Notes under the pieces: generated by a model
What the model saw: the letters and a program-made list of their open reading frames with translations, nothing else
Told to the model about the DNA's origin: nothing
Database searches by the model: none
In this document: positions 22,329-33,245 of the stretch, piece after piece
Layout of the letters: each line of letters opens with the position of its first letter
How positions within the stretch are numbered: the first letter of the stretch is position 1
Translations under genes and position numbers: made by a program
NCBI GenBank assembly: GCA_022393335.1
Contig: JAJEKB010021277.1
Coordinates: 1,678,660 to 1,742,659, forward strand
DNA length: 64,000 nt
Source of the DNA: Macrotrachela quadricornifera
Taxonomy: Eukaryota > Rotifera > Eurotatoria > Philodinida > Philodinidae
Direction of reading: 5' to 3'

Positions 22329-24048
22329 ATGAATCACTCGCCTATTAGTATAAATGATCTTCCTGATGAAATCATCTTCATGATTTGGAATAAATTGAAT
22401 AATATTGATGTACTTTATTCATTTCTTGGTGTAAATCAAAGATTAGACAAATTAGTGAGAGATCCTATTTACACTCGTTCTATTCAATTAACAGGAACAA
22501 CAACGAACAAATATTGCTCATCATCTGAACCAATAATAGATCAATATTATTTAAATATTTTACCTGAAATTCATCAACACATTGAATGTTTCACTCTTGA
22601 ACCATCATCTATGGAACGTATCCTTATTTCGAATAGCTATCCTCGCTTACATAAGCTTACTTTTACCAAAATCACTGAAAATTTTGTTGTACGTCATTTT
22701 ACTGGTAACATTTCTTTTGATATTCTTCCAATGAAAACTTCTATATATTTATTCTTTTCTAGACGAGTCGCCGCTAATCAATATATTTAAACATAATATT
22801 AAACATCTTATTATGACAATAGATAGAAATGAATTTATATCATTATCTCCTATTGATTTAGGGAAAAATTTATTTACACGAATCTTTAATATATTTCTCA
22901 ATCTAGTCGATCTTGATTTGCATCAAAATCGTATTGAAAATTGTGTAGTAATATCCGTTAATGAATTATCTTCAACGCTTTGTAGCTCATCGAGTTTAAT
23001 CAGTTTAAGTATTTGTGTAAATACATTTGATGATTGTTTATGTCTACTTGATGGTCGTCTTTTTCAATTACAAAAATTATCTATTGTAATTAAAAAAATT
23101 GAGAATCCTACATTAACTACAGAAAATTTAGTAAGTTCGTGAATAAATAACTAAATTATTTTTGATGAAATTTTCTTCTAGAAATCATTATCAAAAATGA
23201 AATCTTTCTCATTAAGTTCATATCGACAAACAGAAGAATATGATAGTTATATATTACCAATAATTCGTCAAATGAAATATCTCGAAGAATTAATATTATC
23301 TCTCTATATTTATGGACGATCAGCATTCATCGATGGTATTCATCTAGAAAATGAAATGTTGATTTATTTACCAGAACTTCAAATATTCAAATTTAATATC
23401 ATAACATATAATGAAAATATGAGTAATGAAATCCATCATATCCAATCAAACATTGATCTTCATTCTACATTTCTCAATTGGCGATATGGTCAGGTGGATG
23501 GTTATGTAGATTTTTATTCAACTAATGAAGCAAGATCTCATGTATTTTCACTCCCATGTAATCAAAATGATATGTATATCATCAGTTCGGGATTTTTAGG
23601 AGGTTTCCATACAAATGTTCGCATTGTGTTTCTCATCGATAGAGTTTGTCCATTTACACATGAATTTTTTCTTCGTATTGCTCGTGCATTTCCACTTATT
23701 GCTGAACTGACTGTTTTAAATAATAGAGTTTATAATAATACTGATGAAGAAAATACTAATCAGATAAAATTAATTGTAGAATTTCATCATCTTATTTCGT
23801 TAACAATTCATTTTCAACGGGCTATCTATGTTGAACAATTTTTGGTTGATACGAATACATATTTACCCAATCTGATCAATCTTACTATCTCTTACGATAA
23901 TTTAGTAACGGTAACGAATAATTTTACACGTCATTCAACTCGACGTAATTGTTCAAAAGTCGAAATTTTAGAATTTACTATACCTCCAATTACGGTTCAT
24001 TCAAAGGAGTTTTATTTACATTTTCCTTGTTTACAATTAATTTCCTGA
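22329..24048 (+). CDS. F-box protein with C-terminal leucine-rich region, 3 exons, 536 aa
   Basis: Exons are 22329-22704, 22763-23130 and 23182-24048, joined through introns of 58 bp (gtaaca...cttttctag) and 51 bp (gtaagt...cttctag) with the frame kept. Residues ~6-45 are an F-box: ISINDLPDEIIFMIWNKL followed by the hydrophobic YSFLGVNQRLDKLV. In known systems the F-box binds SKP1 and puts the protein into an SCF ubiquitin ligase. The rest is leucine/isoleucine-rich with irregular repeats (LVDLDLHQNRIENC, SSSLISLSICVN, YLEELILSLYIYG, LPNLINLTISYDN) that probably bind the target. Large families of such proteins are typical of bdelloid rotifers. No defect is seen, so it is probably functional. 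An AATAAA lies about 10 bp after the stop (near 24059). Confidence 0.88.
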
Positions 24049-24127
24049 TAAATTCTTTAATAAAAAATATTCATCATTTTTTCTTTTTCTTAATTTTATA
24101 ACAATCGAATCAACTTTCAATTATGCT

Positions 24128-25047
24128 TAGGGCATACCAAAAGTACTGGCAGTAACACTTTAGTACCCTATAGTAGGCTTTAGGAAACTTTCTTTCTATA
24201 TAGTCTAATAGAGAAAAAAATGCTCTATCTTTCTATAATATTTAATCATACTTCAACTAATGTCATAATATTAAATTACCTATAAAACCAATTTCGGCTG
24301 GCTATGTGCTGGTTGTAAGTTTTGTGTTGCCGTTTTCGATTCCTTATTAGTTGTATTAATAACCAAAGTATACTATAAGATGCAACGTGAAAAGCTCTAC
24401 AAATTGCATAAAGTCACTTATTTTATAGCTGTGATTTTTGTTTTCGAAATCGACAATATTTGGAGCAATCAAATTGTGAAGATGTGAAAAAGGCAATGTT
24501 TTCGATATAAAACGAATTCATTTTTGTTATTTCATTGTTTATCACCTGATATATTTTATTAAAAGAAAAACAAAATATACCACACGATGTAGCATGAAAA
24601 GCTCTACAATCTATACAGTAAAACTTATTGTAATTGTTTTCAAAAAAAGGAAAGTTCTATGCAATCAATTTCCTCAATACCCAACATTTGATCCCTCAAA
24701 CCTTTATCGACTTTGAAAATAAAAACTGCAGCTATAAAATAAATAGCCCTATGTAAATTATAGAGCTTTTCACGCTGCATCTTATGGTACATTTTAGTTG
24801 TTCATACAATGTGTTGAGGAATTGAAAACTAGTCTGTCCTCACACGTTGTAATCAAGTACAATCAGCACATAACCAGCCGAAATTAGTTTTGTAGATAAT
24901 TTAATATTATGACATTAGTTGAAGTACGATTAAATAGTATAGAAAGATAGAGCATTTTTTTCTCTATTAGACTATATAGAAAGAAAGTTTCCTAAAGCCT
25001 ACTATAGGGTACTAAAGTGTTACTGCCAGTACTTTTGGTATGCCCTA
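24128..25047. mobile_element. palindromic TA-flanked element with ~185-bp near-identical inverted arms
   Basis: The element is 24130-25045, beginning gggcataccaaaagtactgg and ending with its reverse complement. A TA dinucleotide lies on each side, fitting a Tc1/mariner-type TA target. The arms (24130 to ~24315 and ~24860 to 25045) match with only a few differences, so the insertion is young. The inner part repeats the theme: gcaacgtgaaaagctctac occurs near 24385, again near 24590 and inverted near 24755. No transposase is present. A related copy lies at about 39750-39980. Confidence 0.88.
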
Positions 25048-25113
25048 AGTAAATCAAGCAAAGTATTTTTTAAAATAATGACAACGACATCAAAAGCGAA
25101 ATAAGGTTTAGAT

Positions 25114-26856
25114 TTATTTATTACAATGAGAACCCAATAAAACTCGAACAGTGTTCATTCCTGGATTAACAAAAACGAGATCATCTCTTCCATCTTGATT
25201 GAAATCAGCTACTTTCAATGATTGAGAACATTTGCCACTATGATCTCCATTACTAACGAAAGATAAATGATTTCGATGAAATAATCCAATATTTGTCCCA
25301 AGAAAAACAGTAATAGTCCCATTACAACTGAATATAGCTAAATCATCAAATGAATCATTATTGAAATAAATTTGAGCAATAGATGTTGGATAACTCTCTG
25401 TAAGATAACTTTGTTGATTAAAGTCGTTATCTTGTCCATAAGCGAGTAGAACTTGTAATGTGTCTGATCCAGAAGAAATAGTTGTTAGATCATCGAGATC
25501 ATCATCATTGAATCTTCCTTTAATCAATGTCGATGGAAATTCATACATATACTTTATTTATTCCGCCCTATACCAATATTTCCATGAATCAATGCCACAC
25601 TGCTGTGAATAGAAATTTACTTGACTCTCGCTATTGCAGAAGCTCAAATCATTTTGTTTTCCATCGTTATCGAGATCGATGACGACTATTGATATTATAT
25701 TTGCCAAAAAAAACTGCGTAATAGGGAACTACAGTGTCAAATAGTCTTCCATCGTCTTGATTGAAGAATACATACAAGCAGCTGGATGTAGAGAAAGTAT
25801 ATTTATTCGAGGCAACAATCAACTCAATAAATCCATCACTATCTAAATCACTGACTTCAACCAATGCTGGATTATAGCTAGACATATTCGTTGGATAACT
25901 ATAAGGAGGCAACTGAAATAGAATGTTTGTTGCAACACCGAAACAAATCATTGTTTTCTTTGATGCATATAACGCCACAGCTGAAATAGAAAAATAAACA
26001 ATTTTGAATTATTAATTCATTTCTTCGTATCTTCAAAAACAAAAGATTAGGCATCAGAATATGCCATTCACCGATGCACAATAGTCAGGGTTCCACTACC
26101 AGCCGCTTTTAGAGCGTTCTCGTACCAAAACGGTTTTTATTTGCGCCGAAATGATCGTATATGACTCAGGATAACATGTTCAAGAATACAAAAGGTTATT
26201 CAAAAAAATTTTCTACCTATATTACCGGAGAAAGAGTCTCGCAAATTAATCAGTTTCTGTATAAGCAACGTGAAATACAACTTTTGTGCTCCAGAAAAGT
26301 TTTATTTTGGTTAGAAATAATCATATATCATTTACAAAATATACATAGACTACTGATATCCGAAATGCTTTGCGAATTTTGTTTTTTGAAAACTATTCCT
26401 ACTCTCATACCATTCGGAGCAGTTTAAAGCGCTAATTCCAAATATCACCTTACTTTTCCATCAAAGTGTAAAACGCACGTCTAAAACAGCCTGGGAAAAA
26501 TTTCATGAGTTTTTGCTACTATCATAAGTAGGATACATATGTGTAGGATTTTGGACTCGGAATTCTTTAGTTCCTACTCTATCTTAAATTCAATTTTATA
26601 TATGCGATGAACTTTTTTTTATCAGTTTCAAGATATTTACCCAAATCTAATAATCCATCATTATTGAAATCGGCAGTTGTTATATCTAGTGGCTTAGATC
26701 CATTTCCTGTTGTATAGATCCGTTGCGGTTGAAATGTTCCATACCCATTTCCTAAAATGACACTCAATGTATTAGAGTCAAAATTAGCCACAGCCAAATC
26801 AACAATTGAATCTTGATTAAAATCTCCAGTAACAGATGATACAGAACCAGAGCTGC
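25114..26856 (-). pseudogene. FG-GAP/VCBS-repeat (integrin-alpha-like) protein, broken
   Basis: Three minus-strand pieces carry FG-GAP type repeats. Around 26856-26640: VTGDFNQDSIVDLAVANFDS and TTADFNNDGLLDLG, ending at a GTAAAT donor. From 25980 (after acceptor tctatttcag): VEVSDLDSDGFIELIVASN. From about 25680: VVIDLDNDGKQNDLSFCN, and from 25548: VADFNQDGRDDLVFVNPG to a stop at 25114. The D-x-D/N-x-D-G loops bind calcium in integrin alpha subunits and related secreted proteins. The middle and last pieces need a frameshift (near the A run around 25710) and pass an in-frame stop near 25560. The 5' end is cut at ~26856 by a GC-rich mobile element. An uninterrupted relative would encode a secreted repeat protein; this copy looks dead. 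Confidence 0.78.
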
Positions 26857-27557
26857 CAGTCTAGCCTGGTGCCTGGCAGGCGCCTGGTGGCCTGCCAGGC
26901 CAGGCTAGGCCAAAATTCTTGGCCTGGTTGAGAAACGATTTTAATTTTTTTCGTGAGTTATGAAAAAATTTCAATAATTTGGGTCTTTTCTTTTATGAAA
27001 AGTATTCGCGATGATTGCCTCTTTATTTTAACTTTCCTATTTGTAATTTTTTCAAGCGTTTGATAAGGCTTCACTTGACTCCAAATGTTCCCAGAGTGCA
27101 TGATCAGCTTACATAAAAAAGTTAAAAAGATCATGAGCATGTGCGCCAAAATAGTATGGAAACTTTTCGCGATAGGTTACAGTGTTTTTCCCTTGAATAA
27201 TGCCTTGTGTGGAAGAAAATATTCGATTTCAATAGTAATCTCATATAAAAATTTTCTTACTATCCGCAGGTCAACAAAGGTTTGAGGATGTGTTCACAGT
27301 GCTCGAATAATATTACTATTTCGTGTAAACACTTGCCTTATATTATCGGCATGAAAATGTTAAATGACGAGAAATGAAATTGTGCATCAATCCTAACTTA
27401 TAGAATCTAATCTATTTGAAATATTACAAATATCAGTTGGCCTGAGCAGGTGCCTAATGGTCTGCCAGGCCAGGCTATGAAAACAAACAATCCATCTCGG
27501 TCCGTCTCCCAAGCAGAGTGAGGCTATACCAGGCCAGGCCACGGGCCAGGTCAGGCC
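26857..27557. mobile_element. element with GC-rich CCAGGC-type palindromic ends
   Basis: Two clusters rich in ggcctgg/ccaggcc flank an AT-rich core. The left one is at 26860-26930 (ggtgcctggcaggcgcctgg, gcctgccaggccaggct). The right one is at about 27435-27557 (ggtctgccaggccaggct, taccaggccaggccacgg). The shared core ctgccaggccaggct appears in both in the same orientation, and each cluster is internally palindromic. The left cluster interrupts an FG-GAP exon. No transposase and no clear target duplication were found, so the class is unknown. Confidence 0.6.
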
Positions 27558-28207
27558 ACGTAGGTGAAGTTAGCCTCATATTCGAGTAAATCCAGCCAAG
27601 ATTCGTCCAGGAAAGTCTCACAACTGTTCCAAAGAGTTTCAGAGTAGAACTCGATGAGCTCTCTCGATTGGTAACCTTGGATTCTGCATAGCTCGCACCA
27701 TTCGTGCGAAAATCTCAAAATACCCATTTTTCAACACATGAATCTCCCCATAGAGTCAGTAAATCCAGCCAAGATTCGTCCAGCAAGCTGCTCCAACTGT
27801 TCCAAAGAGTTCCAGAGTAGAATTCGACGAGCTCTATCGATTGGTAAGCTTCATATAGCGACAAGTGAGTATTTTGGAATTTTTTCACGAATGGTTTGAG
27901 CTATCGAATATCCAAGGTTATCAATCGATAGAGCTCGTCGAATTCTACTCTGGAACTCTCTGGAACAGTTGTGACACTTTCCTGGACGAATCTTGGCTGG
28001 ATTTACTGACTATATGGGTAAATTCATAGGGTGAAAAAGGGATATTTTGAGATTTTCTCAGGAATGGTATGAGCTATAGAGAAACCAAGGTTACCAATCG
28101 ATAGAGCTCATCGAGTTCTACTCTAGAACTCTTTGGAACAGTTGGAGCAGTTTGCTGGACGAATCTTGGCTGGATCTACTCGAATATGAGGCTAACTTCA
28201 CCTACGT
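27558..28207. repeat. 650-bp palindrome made of four related units
   Basis: The block reads A-A'-A'(inverted)-A(inverted). Outer ends are acgtaggtgaagttagcc (27558) and its complement ending at 28207. Each unit holds agccaagattcgtccag, then aactgttccaaagagtt, then gaactcgatgagctctc or gaattcgacgagctctatc, then a variant of ggtaaccttgg. Units start near 27588 and 27767 on one arm and mirror on the other. The two arms would form a long hairpin. No protein of recognised family in any frame. Confidence 0.85.
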
Positions 28208-28487
28208 CCGTAAGGGAGATATTTTATTTTTTTTTGGGTAACGTGACTTTTGGACCACCCTGTATTAACAGAGCTGCATCGCAATCATCCATTTCATTTA
28301 CATCTGACTTATTTGTTTTGAAATATACGTTTGAATTTTGCTTGTTAATTGAGTATTCTTTTGTGTCAATTCACTCTTCAAACATGCCGATAGTATGTCT
28401 ATTATCGAACAACATATCTACACTCCCTAGAGAAAAGTCTTTTCTCCTCATTTTCTTTGTATTGAACTTTTGCTTCTAATTTTATAC
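28208..28487. other. intergenic, possible solo transposon end
   Basis: Contains acttttggaccaccctgta (28246-28264), which resembles the terminal repeat of some Tc1/mariner-like elements, but I found no partner end in the window. Otherwise AT-rich. Confidence 0.3.
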
Positions 28488-28732
28488 CAAATTAAAGCAC
28501 ATCAACAATGGGATTGATCAGTATTAAATAGTAAAGATTATTATAACTTTTTCATATCAAATTTAGACGATTTCTACACTTTACGCCTCTAATCCAACTG
28601 CTTCACGAAACAAATTATTTTATACCAATAGAACGTAGAATTGTAGAAATTGCCTGAACTCGATGTTAAAAAGTTGAAATAATCTTTACTATTTAAGACT
28701 AATAAATCCTATTTTCGATGCACTTTAATTTG
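28488..28732. mobile_element. MITE-like palindrome, about 245 bp
   Basis: Starts caaattaaagcac and ends gtgc(a)ctttaatttg in inverted orientation. The arms share the blocks aaatagtaaagattat and caactttt/aactttttca, reaching to gatttctac near the centre. Arms are about 90 bp with several mismatches. No reading frame and no clear target duplication. Confidence 0.7.
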
Positions 28733-30278
28733 AAAGAAAATGTTTTAAGAAAACAAGATCATACTTCTAGATATACTTCAAATAGTCGTATGATCTTTTC
28801 TCTTCGATCTTTTGCAATAAATAAACGAAATAAGCTATTTTTGTAGACCTACTTCTTCTCTATAAAAAACAGTAAATAACATACCTTTGATCATCATGAT
28901 TGAAGAAGAAAAGTCTTTATGAAAAAAAAACCTATTGCAAAGTATATGTCAATTTTGTGAAAAATGTTTCGATTATAATTTTTTTACTGATGTAATCTCA
29001 ATGCTTAATTAATTTCTTACTTGATATAGATATATTTGACTTGACATGTCCATATTATTTTCATATAAATTCTTGAAACATATCTGAAGACTGTTTCTTG
29101 TAAGACATAGTTAACAATTTTACAATTTGTTTCTTCATAAAAAAATAAATAACATTGTTTCACATTTAAATGTAATTGAATAAATAGAACAAATGTAGAG
29201 TCGATGATAGAAAAAAGAAAAAGCATTGAGCGTAACAGAAGACAAAAATTTAGTAAGAATACACAGCATATTAAAGATATAATCGATTTTTAGAGAAATA
29301 TTTATATTATTTTATTCTATCACAATTGTTAATAAATATTTGAATACATTTTTCTTGATAATTCCTCAATTTAATGAATGCGAGAGATAAATATTATTTC
29401 AAATGCATTTGATCAATGAGAAAGAATAGACTCCTGAATAATCTTCTACAACCATCATAGTTAAAATAAGTGATTATTGTTTCTTTTATATTATATTATT
29501 TCAAATCTTCATTCAATTTGAGAACTTTGAAATAAAAATGATGTCATTTTAACCATTTTTTTTTCATATAATCTTCAGAATTTAATAGTTATAAAAACAA
29601 TTCAAAACATCTGCATCATTCCTTTTCTTTCTTGATGAAGCATATCCATTGTAGTTGAAACTAAACAAGAAGCTATTTAAAGACACGCATTAAAGACTTC
29701 TTTCAACAACACAAAAAATGTTTTCTATCAAGTAGAACACTGGATTTTGTTCTTTTTATCGAAATTAATCGTATCAAAGTCATTAGAAACAGTTACGGTA
29801 CAGAGAGGAGGAAGGGAAATTTTTAAAGCATTCTCTATGTGTGCAAAATATTATGAATATAAAGATATTGACAATCATAATTGCATAAAGACTACAAGAC
29901 GTATATAATCATTCTGATATTGATTCGCAGGAAGAATAGTTGAAAAGCAACTAATTTACTTCTAATCTTTTATTTTAACAAGACTATTCTTCCGTTAATA
30001 AATCAGAGAATGTTTTTTCTCAATCTCTTTTTCGATTGATGTCTGAATATTTGCCTCATACGTAGTGATCAAGCGTTCGTTTAGCCTTGTCAATATGATA
30101 ATCAACTGCAGACACTCAGATGTTGATCGATAGACCACCAATCATAATGTTATGGTTTGATCGGCTTTCTCTTATTCAATAGACAGACCATCAATGTTAC
30201 GTATGTGCTGAAAATGAATTTCCTGAAAATCGCTATAATGCATCAAATCCATTGTCATCAAGATAAAGATTTTTCAAT
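28733..30278. other. intergenic, AT-rich
   Basis: No exon recognised. Weak protein similarity to the paralogue relic downstream may extend upstream to about 30150, but it is not secure. Confidence 0.4.
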
Positions 30279-30480
30279 CGAGATATCTTCGATCGTAAAG
30301 TTTTCTTTTATAGTGAAGAACTTTATCCAACTGTTGCTATCAAATCGATTATTATAGATCAATAAACGCACCAGATGGTAAATATTATGATGTATAAAAT
30401 GTCTCAAATGCAAGATAATTATCATCAATCTATGCAGCAGTTAGCAACACAAATTTCAAGTCATTCGAGATATTGCCATA
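30279..30480 (+). pseudogene. decayed tandem paralogue of the 30791 gene
   Basis: One frame reads RDIFDRKVFFYSEELYPT, then IKSIIIDQ, an in-frame TAA, then MVNIMMYKMSQMQDNYHQSM. The intact neighbour has PDVFEGRVFFHCPELCP, VESIIIAGQ and VTKIMTYKLQWMQTNYLEPM in the same order. The relic lacks about 20 residues between the first two blocks and has no CaaX-like tail. A tandem duplicate lost by deletion and nonsense change. Confidence 0.72.
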
Positions 30481-30734
30481 GCACTTTCCTATGGGACGAT
30501 TCCTTTTCTGTTTTTTTTTGCTCTATGATTTTATCATACATCATCGAATTTTTTTTTTTTCTCAAGGTCGTCTAATGTCTACCACTTTATATTTTGTTTG
30601 TGTGTTGTTGTGTAAGTTGGTCTTTTCACATAGGTTGATATCATATAGATAAGATATACGCCATCAAAATGTGTCTACGTCATACTTTAGATAAAATAAA
30701 TGTCGATAATGAAAGCTGATCCCTCTGAAATACG

Positions 30735-30742
30735 TATATAAG
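30735..30742 (+). promoter_or_regulatory. TATA box of the 30791 gene
   Basis: tatataag lies about 50 bp upstream of the start codon in otherwise non-repetitive sequence. This spacing suits a short 5' UTR. Inferred from position and motif only. Confidence 0.5.
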
Positions 30743-30790
30743 CTCGCTTTTCATCAGTATTTTTGTATTTTTCTAAAATAATCACAGCAA

Positions 30791-31297
30791 ATGGCTCTTG
30801 TTGCTGGCCAAAATGAGTATGGTATCAAACGAATAGGTCGTATAACTACTGTCGCTGACAATGACGTAGCTAAGCTAATGTATTATTTGTCCTGTGTATG
30901 TACGGCAATCGATAGCAATCAAAATTCAGATATTCGTCGTTTTACAAACTTTGCTAATTGGGCATCATTAACCTGGGAAGAGCAAAAATTTCTTGTTGTT
31001 CTTTGCTATACATTTAGTCCAGACGTTTTTGAGGGGAGAGTTTTCTTTCATTGCCCAGAACTTTGTCCTCAAGCTGCTAATGAATTTTATGAAATTAATC
31101 AAATACGGCATCGACTCATTGCTGTTGAATCAATTATCATAGCCGGTCAAGTTCATCATGTCACGAAAATTATGACCTATAAATTGCAATGGATGCAAAC
31201 GAATTATCTCGAACCCATGCAACGACTAGTAAGACGACTTTCTAATCAAGAAACGGCTCCTATTGTAAATAATGATTGTTGTTGTACTATTCTATAA
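30791..31297 (+). CDS. small protein with CaaX-type prenylation tail, 168 aa
   Basis: A single-exon frame from an ATG 49 bp after a TATA box. No signal peptide. The protein is mostly helical in appearance, with a Trp-containing segment (FTNFANWASLTWEEQKFL) and a C-terminal amphipathic helix (TYKLQWMQTNYLEPMQRLVR). It ends NNDCCCTIL, which fits a CaaX box (C-T-I-L; leucine at the last place favours geranylgeranylation in known systems). The preceding cysteines could be palmitoylated. This predicts a protein held on the cytosolic face of a membrane. It has no GTPase motifs, so it is not a Ras/Rho protein. A decayed tandem copy lies just upstream. Family unknown to me; perhaps a rotifer-specific family. 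Confidence 0.72.
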   Translation: MALVAGQNEYGIKRIGRITTVADNDVAKLMYYLSCVCTAIDSNQNSDIRRFTNFANWASLTWEEQKFLVVLCYTFSPDVFEGRVFFHCPELCPQAANEFYEINQIRHRLIAVESIIIAGQVHHVTKIMTYKLQWMQTNYLEPMQRLVRRLSNQETAPIVNNDCCCTIL

Positions 31298-31722
31298 AAT
31301 TACTTTTCTTTCTTTTTTTTTTATTATTTTCAAATTTGTCATTATGATCTACTTGTCAAATCTAATAGCAAGAAAAACAAAGAAATACAGAACAAATGTC
31401 ATTTTTATTCAGGGAATAATTGCAATAACATTCGTAGCACCTTCAATGGTATTTACGTGTACATTGGTAGTTGGTGTAGTTTCCATTAAGGGAGAAAGCT
31501 TTAAATGCCATTCTCTAAGCGGTAATGCATCCAACCGCATAAATAAATGTTACATCATTCCTATCCATATAAAACCAAATATAAAACAAAACTTCTACTT
31601 CAATTGAATATCCATGTAACTTGGATAACTAATTTGCAACATAAAGTGTTGATGTTGAAGATATGTTTTGACTTAAATTTGATATTGTTGCTACTAATGT
31701 CATCAAAATGGCTTGGGTTTCG
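31298..31722. other. 3' flank of the CaaX-protein gene
   Basis: A T-rich run follows the stop. Open frames here are low-complexity by-products. Confidence 0.35.
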
Positions 31723-31800
31723 ATGATTAAGCGCGATTTTACAAAATGTTAATGATTAAGCGCGATTTTACAAAATGTTAATGATTAAGCGCGATTTTGA
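31723..31800. repeat. 29-bp tandem repeat, three units
   Basis: Unit atgattaagcgcgatttt + acaaaatgtta occurs at 31723, 31752 and 31781; the third unit diverges after gcgatttt. Related gcgatt/cgattt fragments continue to about 31925. Confidence 0.93.
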
Positions 31801-31925
31801 TAAAACATCACGATTTATCGACGATTTTTTCGAGCTTTAACAATGATTTGCGATTAATCAGCGATTTTGTTTTATTGCTACTAAGTTGCGACTAATTCAT
31901 GGATTTACTGAATTTAATATTTCTT

Positions 31926-33039
31926 AATTCAGAAAAAGAGTAAACAGCAATTCTAAGCGAAGCATTGACGATCCAAATCAATAACTCTGTTGTGTGAAAA
32001 ATGATTATTCATAAAATAAATTTCTACTATTGATATGATCACTTTCGTGTCGCTCTCATGTCAGGAGACATTCATGAATATTGGAATAAAAAAAGACAGA
32101 TGATACATATAGTGCAGCTAGATGGAAATAGGTATTGAGAGTTGAAACATATATATTAGATTATTGTCAAATTTAAATGGATTGACATCAATAAATATAC
32201 TTAGATCGAATATAAAGGCTTCTATATGGTTACGTGAAAGGTCCTCTGATAATAGATACGAGATATTAGAGCAGTACCATCACCTTAGCTATAGGATTCC
32301 ATTATTTAACGCTATCTCTAATATTTCTCTATTAAAAAAAAAAACGAATGCAAAACGTCTCTATTAGCGCTAACAAAGTAACTGGATATTTTCGCAATTG
32401 TATTTAGTTAACATCGGCATTATGCAAACAATTACTGCTCCTAACAACACAACACAACACTATACTTGCTGTATTTTTGGATATTAGTTCTCAGTGTCAC
32501 AACAAGTTTTGTTCTCTTTGCACATTATAACTCTACTCATATACCCAAATGAAGCTTACATGAGTAAGATAAATGTTTATTGTGTTAATACTAACTTCAT
32601 ATGAATACTAAAGCGTTAAATCTTTTTTGAAACTTACAGAAGAATGTGAAACTATTTTATTTTTGAGCAAACACAAAAGTTTTCACATTTTTTTAACTTT
32701 TCTGCTGAGCACACAAGTCGAGGTTAGACACGATTTTATTGAATTGAATGTAGATATGAGCGCTAACGGCTAGTAATAGATGGTTCACTATAGATGTAAG
32801 AGTTTACACTTTGTTAGCAATGGCGAGATATAGTTATTCGAATTTGAAGCACAACTAAAATGGGAAAGGCACAGTTATGAGGGTTTAGACACAGGTATCA
32901 AGTCAGATATAATTGCAAGTGGTAAGATATTAAAATAATAACGGCAATATACAAAAAAAGGTTCCATTACAGTTTAAGCATAGGAGTAAGGGGTCACCTA
33001 TAGTTATAAAAGGCTGTATGTACTCCTGAGGGATGTATG
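31926..33039. other. intergenic, no gene recognised
   Basis: AT-rich. Short open frames show no domain. Nothing supported. Confidence 0.4.
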
Positions 33040-33245
33040 TAAAAATAAGGAATTAGGTATAGAAATAAAGAGTTAGCGATAGGAAGAAGAGGTTAAGGAT
33101 AGAAATAGGGGGATAGATATAGAATTAAGGGGTTAACGATAGGAATAAGGAGTAAGGGATATAAATAAGGGATTAGTGATAGAATTAAGAGGTTAAGGAC
33201 AGAAATAAGAGATTAGATATGAAATTAAAGATAGGAATAAGACGT
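33040..33245. repeat. degenerate ~20-bp purine-rich tandem repeats
   Basis: Imperfect repeats of the theme ggttaaggataggaataagg run through this stretch. A similar pattern sits inside the hAT-like element at 17920-18010. Confidence 0.75.

Noticed and set aside
31723..31800. CRISPR-like 29-bp repeats
   Set aside because: Units are directly adjacent with no spacers, only three copies, in a eukaryotic context; a minisatellite.
33040..33245. Telomere-like ggttaagg repeats
   Set aside because: Units are irregular, about 20 bp and internal, and a similar pattern is inside a transposon; not a regular telomere array.
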